Part shown: positions 37,848 to 51,916 of the stretch, piece after piece
Position numbering within the stretch: position 1 is the stretch's first letter
Layout of the letters: each line of letters begins with the position of its first letter
DNA from: Globomyces pollinis-pini
Taxonomy: Eukaryota > Chytridiomycota > Chytridiomycetes > Rhizophydiales > Globomycetaceae
Assembly (NCBI GenBank): GCA_025399215.1
Contig: MU621189.1
Location: 1 to 57,172, forward strand
DNA: 57,172 bases
Direction: 5' to 3'
Program-made: the position numbers and the translations under genes
The notes under the pieces: generated by a model
The model's database searches: none
What the model saw: the letters and a program-made list of their open reading frames with translations, nothing else
What the model was told of the DNA's origin: nothing

Positions 37848-38901
37848 TTATTCAGACTTCAATTTCTTTTTAACAGGATCCTCTTGTCCATGAAGTCTTT
37901 CGTCAAATGTCCAAGATAAAATCCAACGTGTCGTGTAGCTTTGTCGATAACTATCCAACTTCACTGTGAGGTTATACTTCAATTCAGTTATTTTTCAAAT
38001 ATTACTGTACTATTCAGATTATTGAGATGTGACTCGAGTTCAATTGCATCTGCACGTCGTCCAATCAATGTAGTAAACCAACTATTTTCTTATTAATATT
38101 CAAAAAATACCCTATTCTTTTCCTCCTTTTTGTACTTTCATGTATTAATTGTTTAATAAACTGTACTTCTCCTCCATCAGTGATCATCTCGTTCTTGGAA
38201 CCTGTACAAATCTTTAATTCTAGAAATATATTCTAATACTGAGTATGGCTCGGATATCTTTAATGCCTTTTGTTCTGCTATCTGATTTTGATCCCGATAG
38301 AAAGGAGGATTACACATACAAAAGTCGTAGTACTTTCGACTTAACAGTTTCTTCGGTAGTAAGCGTTTCTTTGAGAAATTCTGTTTTAATATTATTCGAT
38401 CATTCTCATTTAGTTTGTTTCTTTTGATATTATCTTCTGCAAACTCTAAATTTCGTTCGTCAACTTCTAAACCTAAAAAGTTCCAATTTGAATTGGTTTT
38501 GCAACCCAAAATAGGGTAAATACAAGATGCACCTATGCCAATATCTATACCATGTATTTCTTTTTTGTGTTTACTATTGGCTAATAAATCTTCAATGTGA
38601 AGTATGTAATCCAGTCTGTTTGGAATGGGTGGAATCAATGAATCTAATGGTATCTCCAATCTGACCTTGAAATCTCTCCATAATATTGCACAATTTAAGT
38701 CTCTATAATGAGTTTATGGAATGATCATTGGTACCTCAATACTTTTGGGTCCTTGAAGTCCAAAATTCTTGGACCATTTTTAGTATATGTCAAGCTAAGT
38801 TTGGGTCAGGATTGAGCAATTTACTGATGTTTAAGAGGGGGAAAAGCTTCAGCCAAATCATTGTAATCAAAGGGTGTTGAGTATGGATTTCGTTGATGCA
38901 T
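37848..38901 (-). CDS. METTL16: METTL16-type m6A methyltransferase
   Basis: Six exons (38901-38825, 38794-38735, 38702-38240, 38211-38111, 38081-38006, 37976-37848) encode 301 residues. METTL16 methylates the adenosine of the U6 snRNA ACAGA box and SAM-synthetase hairpins. The sequence shows RNPYSTPFDYNDLAEAFPPL, then the FKDPKVLR element, a GIDIGIGASCIYP SAM-binding loop, the catalytic NPPF motif (FCMCNPPFYRDQ), a TDGGEVQFIKQLI helix and a final TTRWILSWTF strand. It stops right after the methyltransferase fold, so the vertebrate C-terminal regulatory domain is absent. Divergent from MCM5 with 178 bp between starts. Confidence 0.9.
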
Positions 38902-39079
38902 TTGAAGATAAAATCATCTGAGCAATATTCTGAATTAATAGAAGTCTAGCATAAAAAATATCAGAATCCATAAGATACAGTTGAACGATTCAGAGTCGAC
39001 TCTATGGATCATCAGGTCTCTTTGTCCGAGATACTCTCTTGTCTGGTAGCGTTGTATTTTCTTCCAAATCACTTTAAAC
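38902..39079. promoter_or_regulatory. bidirectional promoter METTL16 / MCM5
   Basis: The 178 bp between divergent start codons. No TATA box and no clear G1/S element (such as ACGCGT) was recognised. Confidence 0.4.
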
Positions 39080-41594
<2,515 letters not shown>

Positions 41595-41701
41595 TCCTTG
41601 ACACTGTAGTTAATAAAGTAGTGGAGATATTTGATTATTCCTTGTTCATCTTGTTTGAGGTTAAACTGTTGGTCTCATAAAAATTTTCTATCAATTTCAA
41701 A

Positions 41702-43867
41702 ATGGTACGTTCAAGGCCCATCTAACGCTAGGCTGGAGCAATGGACCGTGCTAAAAAGTTAGTTACCATCAGAGATACAGATGATGAATCCTTGTTTGGT
41801 TCAGTGTATTCGGTGTCAGGCCCTGGTAAGATTGTATTTTTCATCGTCCAGTCGTTGTTGCAGAAAGAATGATTGGAGTCTGTATGTTTGAACTGGTATG
41901 AAGTTTTATAAGTGTATTTTATTGGATAGGTGAGAGTTGGGCATTATGAACTTGTCGGTGAAGTTATCAGAATTGATGGGGACAAGGCAACCATTCAAGT
42001 TTATGAAGAAACCTCAGGGGTTACTGTGGGTGATCCGGTATTGAAGACTGGAAAGCCATTATCAGTTGAGTTGGGTCCTGGTATTATGAATAGTATTTTT
42101 GATGGGATTCAACGTCCTCTCAAGGTATTTCACACCTTTATACTTAATATGTAGGATATTCAAGAAATTTCTCAAAGTATCTATATCCCAAGAGGAATCA
42201 ATACTCCTGCGTTGGATATGAAGCGTGGATGGGAGTTTGAACCCCTTAACTTCAAGGTTTATTTATTTAATTTAAACTATAGGTTGGAGATCATATTACA
42301 GGAGGTGATCTTTACGGTCAAGTATACGAGAACAGCTTGGTTGTTCACAAAATTTTATTACCACCAAAAGCAGCAGGAACGATCACTTTCATTGCTTCAA
42401 AGGGACAATACTCACTAAGTGTATCATTTTCTTTTGCTTAATACTGTTTTAGGATGTTGTTCTTGAAACGGAATTTGCTGGTGCAAAGTCAAAACACACA
42501 ATGCTTCAACTTTGGCCTGTCCGTACCCCAAGACCAGTCGCTGATAAATTGGCTGCTGATTACCCACTATTGACTGGACAGCGTGTACTTGATGCCCTTT
42601 TCCCGTAAATAGAAATGTTTAATTTTAGGTGTGTTTTGGGAGGTACTACTGCTATTCCTGGTGCGTTTGGGTGTGGAAAGACTGTTATTTCTCAATCTTT
42701 GTCTAAATACTCTAATTCAGATTTGGTTATTTATGTTGGTTGTGGTGAACGTGGAAATGAAATGGCTGAAGTATTAATGGATTTCCCTGAAGTACTTATT
42801 CTTGCACTAACTCTAGCTATCAATTGAAGTGAACGGAAAGAAAGAATCTATTATGCAACGTACCACTTTGGTTGCAAACACCTCGAATATGCCTGTAGCT
42901 GCTCGTGAAGCTTCCATCTATACTGGTATTACTTTGGCTGAATATTTCCGTGATCAAGGAAAGAATGTAGCTATGATGGCTGATTCGACCTCTCGATGGG
43001 CTGAAGCTCTTCGTGAAATTTCTGGTCGTTTGGCTGAAATGCCAGCTGGTATTACTTTTTTTTCTCACTCGACATTCAGATTCCGGTTATCCTGCATATT
43101 TGGGTGCCAGACTTGCATCGTTCTATGAAAGAGCTGGAAAAGTGACATGTTTAGGAAATCCTCAACGTCAAGGAAGTGTATCTATTGTTGGAGCGTAATA
43201 ATTTTGTTTATAACAACTATAGTGTATCTCCACCTGGAGGGGATTTCTCTGACCCTGTTACGCTTGCTACTCTTGGTATTGTACAGGTTTTCTGGGGTCT
43301 CGATAAGAAATTGGCCCAACGTAAGCATTTCCCTTCTGTCAATTGGTCTTTGAGTTATTCTAAATATCAAAAAGCCTTGGATCCTTACTATGATAGCTTT
43401 GATCCTGATTTTACTGCTATTCGAACCAAGGCCAAGGAAATTTTACAAAACGAAGAAGATTTGTCTGAAATCGTTCAATTGGTTGGAAAGGTTTGTTCAA
43501 TATTTTTAATTTTCTTTAGAGTTCTCTCGCAGAATCCGATAAAATTACTCTAGATATTGCTAAACTACTGAAAGATGATTTCTTACAACAGAATGGTTAC
43601 TCTAAATACGATGCTTTCTGTCCTTTCTATAAGACAGTAGCAATGCTGAGACATATGGTATCTTTCTATGATCAAGCCCTGCATGTTGTAGAAGCTTCTT
43701 CTGGTACCATTACATGGGCTAAGATTCGTGAAAATATGGGTGATATGCTTTATAAGTTGACTTCAATGAAATTCGAGAACCCTAGTGATGGTGAACAAGT
43801 TTTGAAAGAGCGATACGCCAAGTTGGGTAAAGAAATGGAAGATCGATTCCGAGCCCTTCTGGACTAA
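41702..43867 (+). CDS. VMA1: V-type proton ATPase catalytic subunit A
   Basis: Twelve exons: the first coding exon is only the ATG (41702-41704), then 41732-41825, 41852-41895, 41930-42124, 42155-42256, 42283-42420, 42453-42604, 42629-42791, 42817-43048, 43080-43194, 43223-43490, 43520-43867. Together they encode 617 residues, equal to animal subunit A. It hydrolyses ATP in the V1 sector to acidify vacuoles and endosomes. The sequence shows the non-homologous region, P-loop [43 protein letters not shown] and [14 protein letters not shown]. No intein interrupts the P-loop region, unlike in some yeasts. The 24-nt intron at 42605-42628 and the isolated start codon are unusual. Confidence 0.95.
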
Positions 43868-44005
43868 TAGCAATTTATTCAATAAAAGGATTATACTTTT
43901 TAAGTTTTAAACTCAAATATCACTGAAAGTTACAATTTCAACATAGTTTAACGAAGATATATAAAAAAGTGATGACTAAATTGTAAAGCGTAAGTTTATA
44001 AAAAA

Positions 44006-45907
44006 TTAAGATTTTCTTTGCTTTTCCTTTCGGTATCTACGAACGAACATTGGTGTTTGTGGTTCGGTCAGTTTTTTCTCAGATGGTTTAGTATGAACTG
44101 GAACAAAATGTTTTATAGGTTGAGCTTTATGAGTCTGTGCCTCTCGCAGCTTTTGAATCTCCTTTTTTTCTTGTGCCTAATGATCAATAATGGTAAAATT
44201 TACAAGTCGAATCTCTTCTAATCTTAATCTTTCTCGTTCTTCCAATAATTGTCGTTCACGTTGTTCCAATTCAAATTGCTGTCGATCTTGTGCTCGTTGA
44301 TCGAGATGTGAAACAAATTGTTCAGTTTCAGTTAAAGGTCGATCGGACCTTTTGACTGTGAATGGTTCAAGTGATGGTACTGGAGCAGCATGAAAATCCG
44401 CTCTTCGTTTTTCTTCATTCAACAGTTTCTTTAACTGAGCTTTAAAGGTTTTTCGATACTTTTCCCCTCTGAAATCTGTTTCCAAAGCAAAAGGTTTAGG
44501 TTGGGTGATTTGTATTTCATGTTCAGGAATATACACCTGTACCAATGATGAGAAAATAAAGTAAACCTTATCGGTATCGATCATGGGTTGTGCTTTAAAC
44601 TCTCTAGATTTCTTCAACTGTTTCAATTCTAATTCTTTCTTTCTCTCAATATCTCTTCGCATTTTTTCATGTATGAAATCTCCTGGTAGTTGATACTCTG
44701 GGATTTCCAACTGTCGATGTTCAACTGCAGGAACAAACGGATTCGAAAAATCAGGTAATGGATTCGCTTTGACTGGTTTGATTTGTATAGGTTTTGGTTC
44801 TGGTTTAGGTTGAACTTTTTGAATTGCAGGTGACATTGGGATTGTTAATGGAAGTGGTTTTACAGGTTTCACTCCCACCGCCGTTTCCAAAATCTATTTC
44901 ATCAAAAATAAATATAAAAACCTTATGATTTAATTTACGAGCCTTAAACTGTTCCATATTCTTCATTTCCAATTCTTCCTTCTCGTCCCTAGATAATACT
45001 TTACGTCTGAACGGTGAATGTTTGGTAAAAATTACTGCATTTGTCTTGATCGTAGTTTGGTATTCAACATGGGTGATTTAGGTTGAGTTAATTTATTTTG
45101 TAATATACGATTCAATTGCTAAAAATAAAAATAGTAATTAAACAAAGTTTAAATGAATACCTTTGATTTTGGTTTGACACGAAATCGATCAGGAGTATCA
45201 TTTAAAAATGCTTGAACTTTGACTGCTAAAGGAACAAATGGTGAGGATGGTTCTTTCTTGGTAGGTTGATAACGAGTTGTATTTGATAATTGAAATGGTT
45301 TTGGAATAGTCAATCCATTATACTTTGATGTTTTTTTCTAATGATCAATAAAAAACGGTTGGTTTACCATCACTTTTGGGGATTGTTTTCGTTTTCTTAA
45401 CATCGATACTGTAGTTTTCTTTGTAAAATTGAATTCTTTTGGAATCGTTAATCCTTTCATTTTAATTTTAGTTGTTGAATGATGTTTCTGATTGGATTGA
45501 CTGACAGTGAAATGAGTGGTAGAATTTAAAGAATCTCGATAGTTTTCTTGATTAGAACAATTACTAGGAATAAATCAGTTTAAATCATTACTCGGATAGA
45601 TCAGGTGAAGGGTTACGATTGTCTGGAAATTAGTATTGGTCATCTGCATACCGAACCAATCTTCATCATTTGCAACTGAATCCTTGGTGAAATCAAAGTA
45701 TTGTGGAGCATTAAATTCATAGTCAATTTGTCTTATGGATTCGTTGGTTGGAGTTTGATCACCAACTTCATTCCGTTTGACTGCCTTTGGAGTTGCTAGT
45801 GGTGAATCTACAGGAACTCTCAAAGCTTTGCCAAGATTTAATGGCTTTCGTGGTGTTGCCATTTGATGTTTTGTAGGTAAATTTACCAACGCGCAAATTT
45901 TTTTCAT
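44006..45907 (-). CDS. TPX2: TPX2-like spindle assembly factor
   Basis: Nine exons, high to low: 45907-45652, 45622-45592, 45563-45368, 45337-45161, 45118-45036, 45006-44922, 44893-44567, 44536-44204, 44176-44006. Together they encode 552 residues. The N-terminal YEFNAPQYFDF and DWF match the Aurora-A binding segment of TPX2. The middle has PLPLTIP-SPA and FKAR motifs. The C-terminal TPX2 domain has PFALETDFRGEKYRKTFKA and DFHAAPVP repeats, then a Glu/Arg-rich helix and a Lys-rich tail. TPX2 activates Aurora kinase and nucleates spindle microtubules. Yeasts lack it. One intron is 42 nt, the longest single-unit short intron here. The start could be 45907 or a later ATG. Confidence 0.8.
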
Positions 45908-45998
45908 CGTCGGACCTGGACAAGACAAACAACAACCCAATGAAAGATTAAAAAAATGAAATACAATTCAAGTGTTTGATGCTGTGATTTATTGGGAA

Positions 45999-48323
45999 TT
46001 AAACAGTGGCGATGATTTCATCTGCTTTCTTTAGGGCGACAATCATCTTTTTGCATTCTTGTCTTCTGGTAATAGTAAACTCAGATTCTTTCAAGTCTTC
46101 TTCGAAACTTTCCTTCTTGTAGAGTTCAGTTAAAAGCTCTCGTTGAAGGTTGTCTTTGGAATGCTGAACCAAATTAAACATAATGGCTTTTGGTACTAAA
46201 TCAGCAGTGGTTCGTTTCACAATGTTAAAGTATGAAAGAAGGAGAAGTTTAATAACTTCAGTTTCCATTTGCTCTCTTTCAGAAAGATTTCCTGATGCTT
46301 TCAAAACACTTGGTGGCTAGAAAATCAGTTAAAGGAAAGTTATACTTGAGACAAAACACCTGGAGTTGACTTTTGTTTGAAAAAACTTCCAAAAAATCCT
46401 TGGTTTTGTTGATCAATCAGCTCTTGATTATGATCTTTAGTAAGGGCTGCAGCTTGCTGCAAAGTTGGTGGAGGTGGAGTAGGTCGTTTACCAGCATCGT
46501 TGCTTTTAAAGCTATCCATAATTGGCGGTGGGTTCTTCTTTTGTTGAATACGGTCAGCAACAACAGCCATTGCCTAGAATTTAGTTTTACAATACAATCA
46601 TACCCTTTGACCGCTGATGAATTCTGGATGAGCAGTGTTGATATAACAAGCTTCAGCACTAATGTAAAAATTAAACTTCATATTACGCAATAAGATCTTG
46701 ACAAAGCTTGGTGGTTGGGTCCATGCAGCGTTGGAAGAACTTGATCACAACGCTGTAAAATTTATCACGAAGTTGTGGAAATCGCTTGAACACAGGTTTT
46801 TGAAGCAAAGCATTCAAAATACGAACCAATTCATCATAAATCATGTTAACACATTTGACAGAAGGGTCATCGAGTCTTTTGATTTGCTGTTTGATAAGAA
46901 TTTCAAATGCTGCAGTGGCAACAAATAGACCCGGTGAAGATCCCTAGATGTAAGCTTCCTAAATTTTTACTGAAGAGTTGTAAAGAATTGTTCGAATATC
47001 CACATCTTTGATTTGGTCGAATGGATCCATACCCCTGATTGCGTTTCCGAAAATTTCGTGGAAGACGAAACTAATACGTGCCCCTCCACTTAATTCATCA
47101 CTAGAAATGTCTTTGGAGGTACCAGCAATGATGGTGGAGTAATCATTGGCGAACTCTGTGATTACATTCAAAATAATATTGGACTAATCGTCAAATGTAA
47201 TTATCAAATACCTGTAATCCATTGTCTTCCACTAACGGATCGCCCAATTGTTGAAGTTCTTGATTATACTTCACCAACCCAGATGAGATTTTAGCTTTGA
47301 TTTCTGGGAGACATGTTTTAATGTGATGCATCAAAAGCTAATGTGAGTTAACTACAGAATATTACAGTATTTAATCGTCTGGCCAAGTATGGTGTTCCAC
47401 AGAATTGAGCTTTGGAGCTGTATGATGCATGATTTTCAAAAAAGTTCTTTTCAGCTTCCAAAGCGGAGGTGATTTTCTTTTTACTTTCAATATCTTTTTG
47501 ACCACGATTAACAACAGCAACGTATCCTACTATTTAATATAAAACTATTACCTAAACGAAGTGGGATCACACGATTTGCCAAGATATCAACCACATCAGT
47601 CCCTTGATCCATCAAGTCAACTTTTGTAAGAACACCAATGGTTCGAAGACCTTCAGGATCAACTTGACGAGCCAACATCAATCCATCAGAATTTGCTAAG
47701 TCGGTGTTGGCACTGGTGACGGCCAAAATGATTGCATTTTGTTTGGTAATAAACTTTAAAATCATGTCTTTAATTTGCTTTTCAATATCTTTTGGTTGGT
47801 CCCCAACTGGAACTTTAGTTAATCCAGGTAAATCAATGAGAGTCAAAGTCAGTACTTTTGGAGAAGTGACTCTCAAGAAAATTGGGTCAGGAGATATACC
47901 ACCTTTTTTGCCAGTGGTACGTTCAGTCTCATCTTCAATCTCCTTTCTAATTTCATCAAAGTTTGTGAATTTCTTTCCAGGGACATGTAAGAATTCACCC
48001 CATTCGTTATCTAAGATGAACCAATGAATGTCAACATACCAGTTCCTTCCACGGCAACTCTGTTGATCAATTGAAGGACCAAAGGACGACGTGTGACGAT
48101 TCCGGAACCTAAAAGTTAAAGATATATAATACCTCTAGGTAAGAAATCCTGACCAACAATATTTTCCAGTACTGAACTTTTTCCAGCACTTTGACTTCCG
48201 ACCACCGCAATCTGAGGCAAATCGATAGGATTGTTGACATTAATAGCCGAGAAAGCTTCTTGTAGCGAGTTGACTGTTGTTAGTCAATTAATCTTTACTT
48301 GTTTTGATCAAATGTGAATCCAT
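45999..48323 (-). CDS. dynamin-related GTPase (Dnm1/Vps1 family)
   Basis: Eleven exons, high to low: 48323-48299, 48273-48133, 48108-48040, 48010-47552, 47526-47366, 47337-47212, 47183-46971, 46943-46687, 46658-46605, 46574-46346, 46316-45999. Together they encode 683 residues. The GTPase domain has [21 protein letters not shown] (switch I), DLPG and TKVD. A middle/stalk region follows, then a short disordered Pro-rich insert ending GFFGSFF, and a GED at residues about 590-683. There is no PH domain, so it belongs with Dnm1/Drp1 (mitochondrial and peroxisomal fission) or Vps1 (vacuolar traffic). Sequence alone does not separate these. Introns are 24-30 nt. Confidence 0.9.
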
Positions 48324-48618
48324 CTTTGGGTAGAGAAATTTGATGAATTTTTGCTTTTACGGCGAACCAGAACTTAGAAGACTGAAAAGGGAATCAAACA
48401 GCACTTGTAGTTGAAGGTTGTATTTAGTAAGTTAAATACAAAGTGTTTATTAAACTGTAAACTATCATGTTTAATAGATATATTATTGATCAGTTGATTG
48501 GACATTATCAGTGGATATTCATACCTAGTACTTTATAAAATGACATTCATACTTTAACAGTATATTTAATGACATTCTCATAGTTGTAGTTCACTTTGAA
48601 TTTTTTTCTTTTTTCCAG
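48324..48618. promoter_or_regulatory. divergent promoter region dynamin / uL10m
   Basis: About 295 bp between start codons, AT-rich, with a long T tract just before the uL10m ATG (48599-48614). No motif was recognised. Confidence 0.4.
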
Positions 48619-49363
48619 ATGAATTCAAATTTGTTGCGACCTTCAATATTATTGAAATCTTTACAATTCAGACTACAACGTAATTCATCAAAGTATTGAT
48701 TTACCTAGATACTTCTTTATTTCCACATCAAATTTCTGATCATGATGCTAAATTCGCTTACGATAATATGAAATTATCTAGAAGAGGAAATCCTCCTGAT
48801 AGTAGAAAATTATATTGGTTTAATGCTTATCGTCAAATCGTAAAAGCTAGATTCATCTTTGTTTTACAAAATACTAATTTACCTTCAAATACTTTATTGG
48901 AATTAAAAAAAGATTTATCTAAAAATAGTTTAGAATGTCTAACTGTTCGTAATGGTCTCTTCTCTGCTGCTGCTAAATTTCATGACCCTAAATATGCTAA
49001 AATGAAAAATTTATTTCAAGGTCCAACAACTGGTATAGTACATTAGCTTTTTAATATTCTTTAGTATGGTTTTCAAATGTATCTGATCAAGAAAATCCAA
49101 AATTAATTCAAGAAGTCGCCAGAATAGCAACTAAATATAAGAAAAATGTCATTTTGGTGGGTGGAGCTGTTGATGGGCATGTATTAACTGCCAATACATT
49201 CAACCAAGTCAAGGACTTACCTCCTAAAGCAGTATTATATGGTGAACTACTTGGATTGCTTCAATATCCTGGTTCAACCATCACAAATATCTTGTCTCAA
49301 ACTCCAAATACTCTCTCTGCTACTTTACAACAACATGAAAAACAATTAAATGATTTAAAGTAA
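48619..49363 (+). CDS. MRPL10: mitochondrial large ribosomal subunit protein uL10m
   Basis: Three exons (48619-48679, 48709-49032, 49065-49363) encode 227 residues. A basic, Arg/Gln/Leu-rich presequence (MNSNLLRPS... FRLQ) fits mitochondrial import. The uL10 core follows: RQIVKARFIFVLQNTNLP, LKKDLSKNSLECLTVRNGLF and QGPTTVWFSN, then VILVGGAVDGHVL. uL10 anchors the L7/L12 stalk. Introns are 29 and 32 nt. The mitochondrial assignment rests on divergence from cytosolic P0 and the presequence. Confidence 0.8.
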
Positions 49364-49496
49364 TAACATGTCATAATAAAACAAATTTCACCCTTGAACC
49401 ATTTTTAGATACACTGAATCCAATTATGTTAAAATTACTATATCGTTTTATTGCAAGCAAAAGCAAATTGTAATTATCAATAATAATCACGACCAA

Positions 49497-51607
49497 TTAA
49501 TCCAACTTCTCCTTTCCCAATTTTTGATATGGATTAACTCCCTAAGATGAAAACTACCATATTAACATACAGGTCCCCTAAATAATGAAAAACAAAAGAC
49601 CTTACCATATTCTAATTTGCTGATCATCAGACGCAGATGCAAACATAGTCTTCTTTGGATTCCATGCCACACAATTCACACACGCTAACCACCATAAAAT
49701 GACTATAAATTACCAGAGTGTCCAGGGAGGTTCTCAATAATGGTTCCAAGTTCACGATGCCAAACATATACTTGATAATCTATAAATAAAATCAAAATTA
49801 ATAATTCCATTTACCTTCACTACCGCTTAACACAAAGTTTTCTTCAATTCCTCCCAAACAGGATCGAATAACAAATCTACCTTGCTTTTGCCCAAAATAT
49901 TTTTTATCAACTGTTCGATCCTTCAAATTCCACAAATGAATTTCTGATACTGACAAGTTAACCAACAGAAATTTATCATCTTTTGATAAACAAACGGAGG
50001 TTATAGGTTCATGCTCAGTTAATGAATATAATTCAGATTTATCATCAAAATCAAATACTCTGATCCTTTTCTCTGAACAAGCAATCAACTTTTTCCCATC
50101 ACTAGTCATTGCTAAATCCATAATTCTTACTCCTGGCCAATGGAATAGAATCTCTCCATTTATATTCCAATGATACATATTTTTCTCCACACTACCTGAT
50201 ACAAAACTGGAACCAGATGGATGCCAAACACATGATGTGACAGAATCTGTATGCTTGGAAAATGTCTGAATCATTTGACCAGTCTAAAAGAATTATCAAG
50301 GTGTAAATTTAATTACCTTAGTATTCCATAGTTTTAAGGTGGTATCGTTTGAAGCCGTTAATAAATACGAATCATCTGGACTCCAAGATAAATAAGAAAT
50401 TGCTTTTTTATGATCATCTAATACGTACAATATTTTAAAATTCTATATGATTAGATTGACATGATAATGTTCACTTCAACATCCCAAATAATGGCTCGAG
50501 CATCTCTAGAAGCCGACGCCAATTTAGTTCCATCATGTGAAAATGCCATGAACCAAACTTCATCACGATGTTCCTAAACCAATTAAATAATTCATAGTAC
50601 TTCCAATAAATGTGTAGTATGGTTTGGAAACTTTTCTCTTTGACATGAATGATCTACAAGCAAACATTCATTCGCATCTTCATTATGATATAAACAGTTT
50701 TGACGTTGTAATTGGAGTGCTTGATCCAATAGTATATTTAATCGATTAGGTGGAATACACATGCTTGGTAAGATAAATTCTATTCATCAATCAAAATTTG
50801 TTTTAAACTTGTTTGGGTTATCAGTAACTCGTTTCTGGATTTTTCAACACCTACATTGTAAACTTCAAAAAAAATTAAATATACCTAATAATTAGTATCT
50901 ACAAAATAGTTTGTTTACCTGGATAGTTTATATAAAGTGACATGATTACCTTGCCAGTCAATCTTTCTATTTATCTCATCAATAGAACACATTGTCAACC
51001 TAAAGTAATTAATTCTATCACTAGGATTACAAAGATAATTGATGTAATTCATCGATATTGGTCCTTAAAGGTGTTAATTCTCGTTGCAAAACTTCCAACG
51101 CTTCATCTAATTGACTTGATTGTAATAACTCGATAAATTTTTGTTTTCGTAGGTTAAATTTGAATTGCTGTTTGTCAATGTTACAAAATTAGTATAAAAT
51201 ACCTACAAGATATTTAGTTGTCAAATCCATTCACCTAAATATATTAGATCTATAATATCAACCTAAACAAGTTTAACACTGAACAAAGAACTAACCTAGT
51301 AATAAACATCATTTGGATAAATCTGATACCTAAAGATAAATACTAAACTAGTACGAACCTTTTCAGATCCTTTGAATAGATCCAATTGATCAACAATTGC
51401 ATCTAAAGCATCCCAATCCCCATTGATCAAATAATTTCTAAAAGATATCATTTGTTTTGATTCCAAAACCAAACCGGATTCGATTTCCAGTTTTTTGGCA
51501 ACATCAGAATATCCCAAATCATTTAAAGATTGTAAAATGAGTCTTACGACATCAGTATTTCGTTGATTCAAGAGGTTGGAACGATTAGGAAGTAGATCGG
51601 GGGCCAT
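49497..51607 (-). CDS. GID7: GID7/WDR26, CTLH E3 ligase subunit
   Basis: Twelve exons, high to low: 51607-51359, 51167-51031, 50999-50950, 50850-50809, 50779-50601, 50573-50475, 50442-50317, 50283-49815, 49779-49714, 49684-49606, 49577-49571, 49541-49497. Together they encode 515 residues. An N-terminal LisH ([21 protein letters not shown]) and CTLH ([17 protein letters not shown]) pair precedes about seven WD40 blades, ending in IRIWGP as in human WDR26. It recruits substrates such as gluconeogenic enzymes to the GID ubiquitin ligase. Two introns are tandem arrays of six and three units, and exon 11 is a 7-nt microexon. The frame is open upstream of the chosen ATG, but without another ATG. 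Confidence 0.88.
50851..50949 (-). other. triple tandem intron in GID7 (31+34+34 nt)
   Basis: The 99-nt intron divides without remainder into 50919-50949, 50885-50918 and 50851-50884, each starting GTA and ending AG. Two zero-length exons are implied. Joining the flanks gives [13 protein letters not shown], which aligns with the WDR26 segment EWEGK...SRSKLL. Confidence 0.85.
51168..51358 (-). other. six-unit tandem intron array in GID7 (191 nt)
   Basis: In transcript order the units are 51330-51358 (29), 51296-51329 (34), 51263-51295 (33), 51235-51262 (28), 51203-51234 (32) and 51168-51202 (35). Every unit begins GT, ends AG and abuts the next, so five consecutive AG|GT junctions have no exon bases. 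Several have clear branch-like sequences (CTAATA, ACTAAA, TAACAT). The flanking exons join in frame as [15 protein letters not shown], the expected CTLH to CRA transition of Gid7/WDR26. Confidence 0.88.
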
Positions 51608-51916
51608 ATCAAGAAGAAGTCGTTTATGATTCGAATGGGGTGTAGTTTCTTGTTTTCGTTTGTTTGACAGTTTAAAAAGTGTTTGTGACAAAAGTGAATA
51701 AACAAGAATTTTGAAAGATGTTGAAGAACGTATTTTAGTAGCGTATTCTTTATATTAGATTTGTATGTAATAATGTATTAGATTTGTATTAAGTAACGTA
51801 TTGTGATGATGATCTGTATTCATCACGTTTATTAACTATCAAATTTGATTTTACCAATGATCTTGTAGTATGAATGAAGCGATGACCTTAAAGTATGAAT
51901 TAAATGATAATAATTA
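51608..51916. promoter_or_regulatory. divergent promoter region GID7 / BUR1-like kinase
   Basis: AT-rich, with repeated TTAGATTTGTAT-type words (51753-51792). It may extend to 52111 if the kinase starts at the internal ATG. Nothing else was recognised. Confidence 0.4.

Noticed and set aside
42605..42800. Possible intein in the V-ATPase P-loop region
   Set aside because: The P-loop GAFGCGKTV continues directly into conserved sequence; only normal 24- and 25-nt introns are nearby.
51608..51691. N-terminal extension of GID7
   Set aside because: The frame is open upstream of 51607 but contains no ATG, so the extension is not used in the call.
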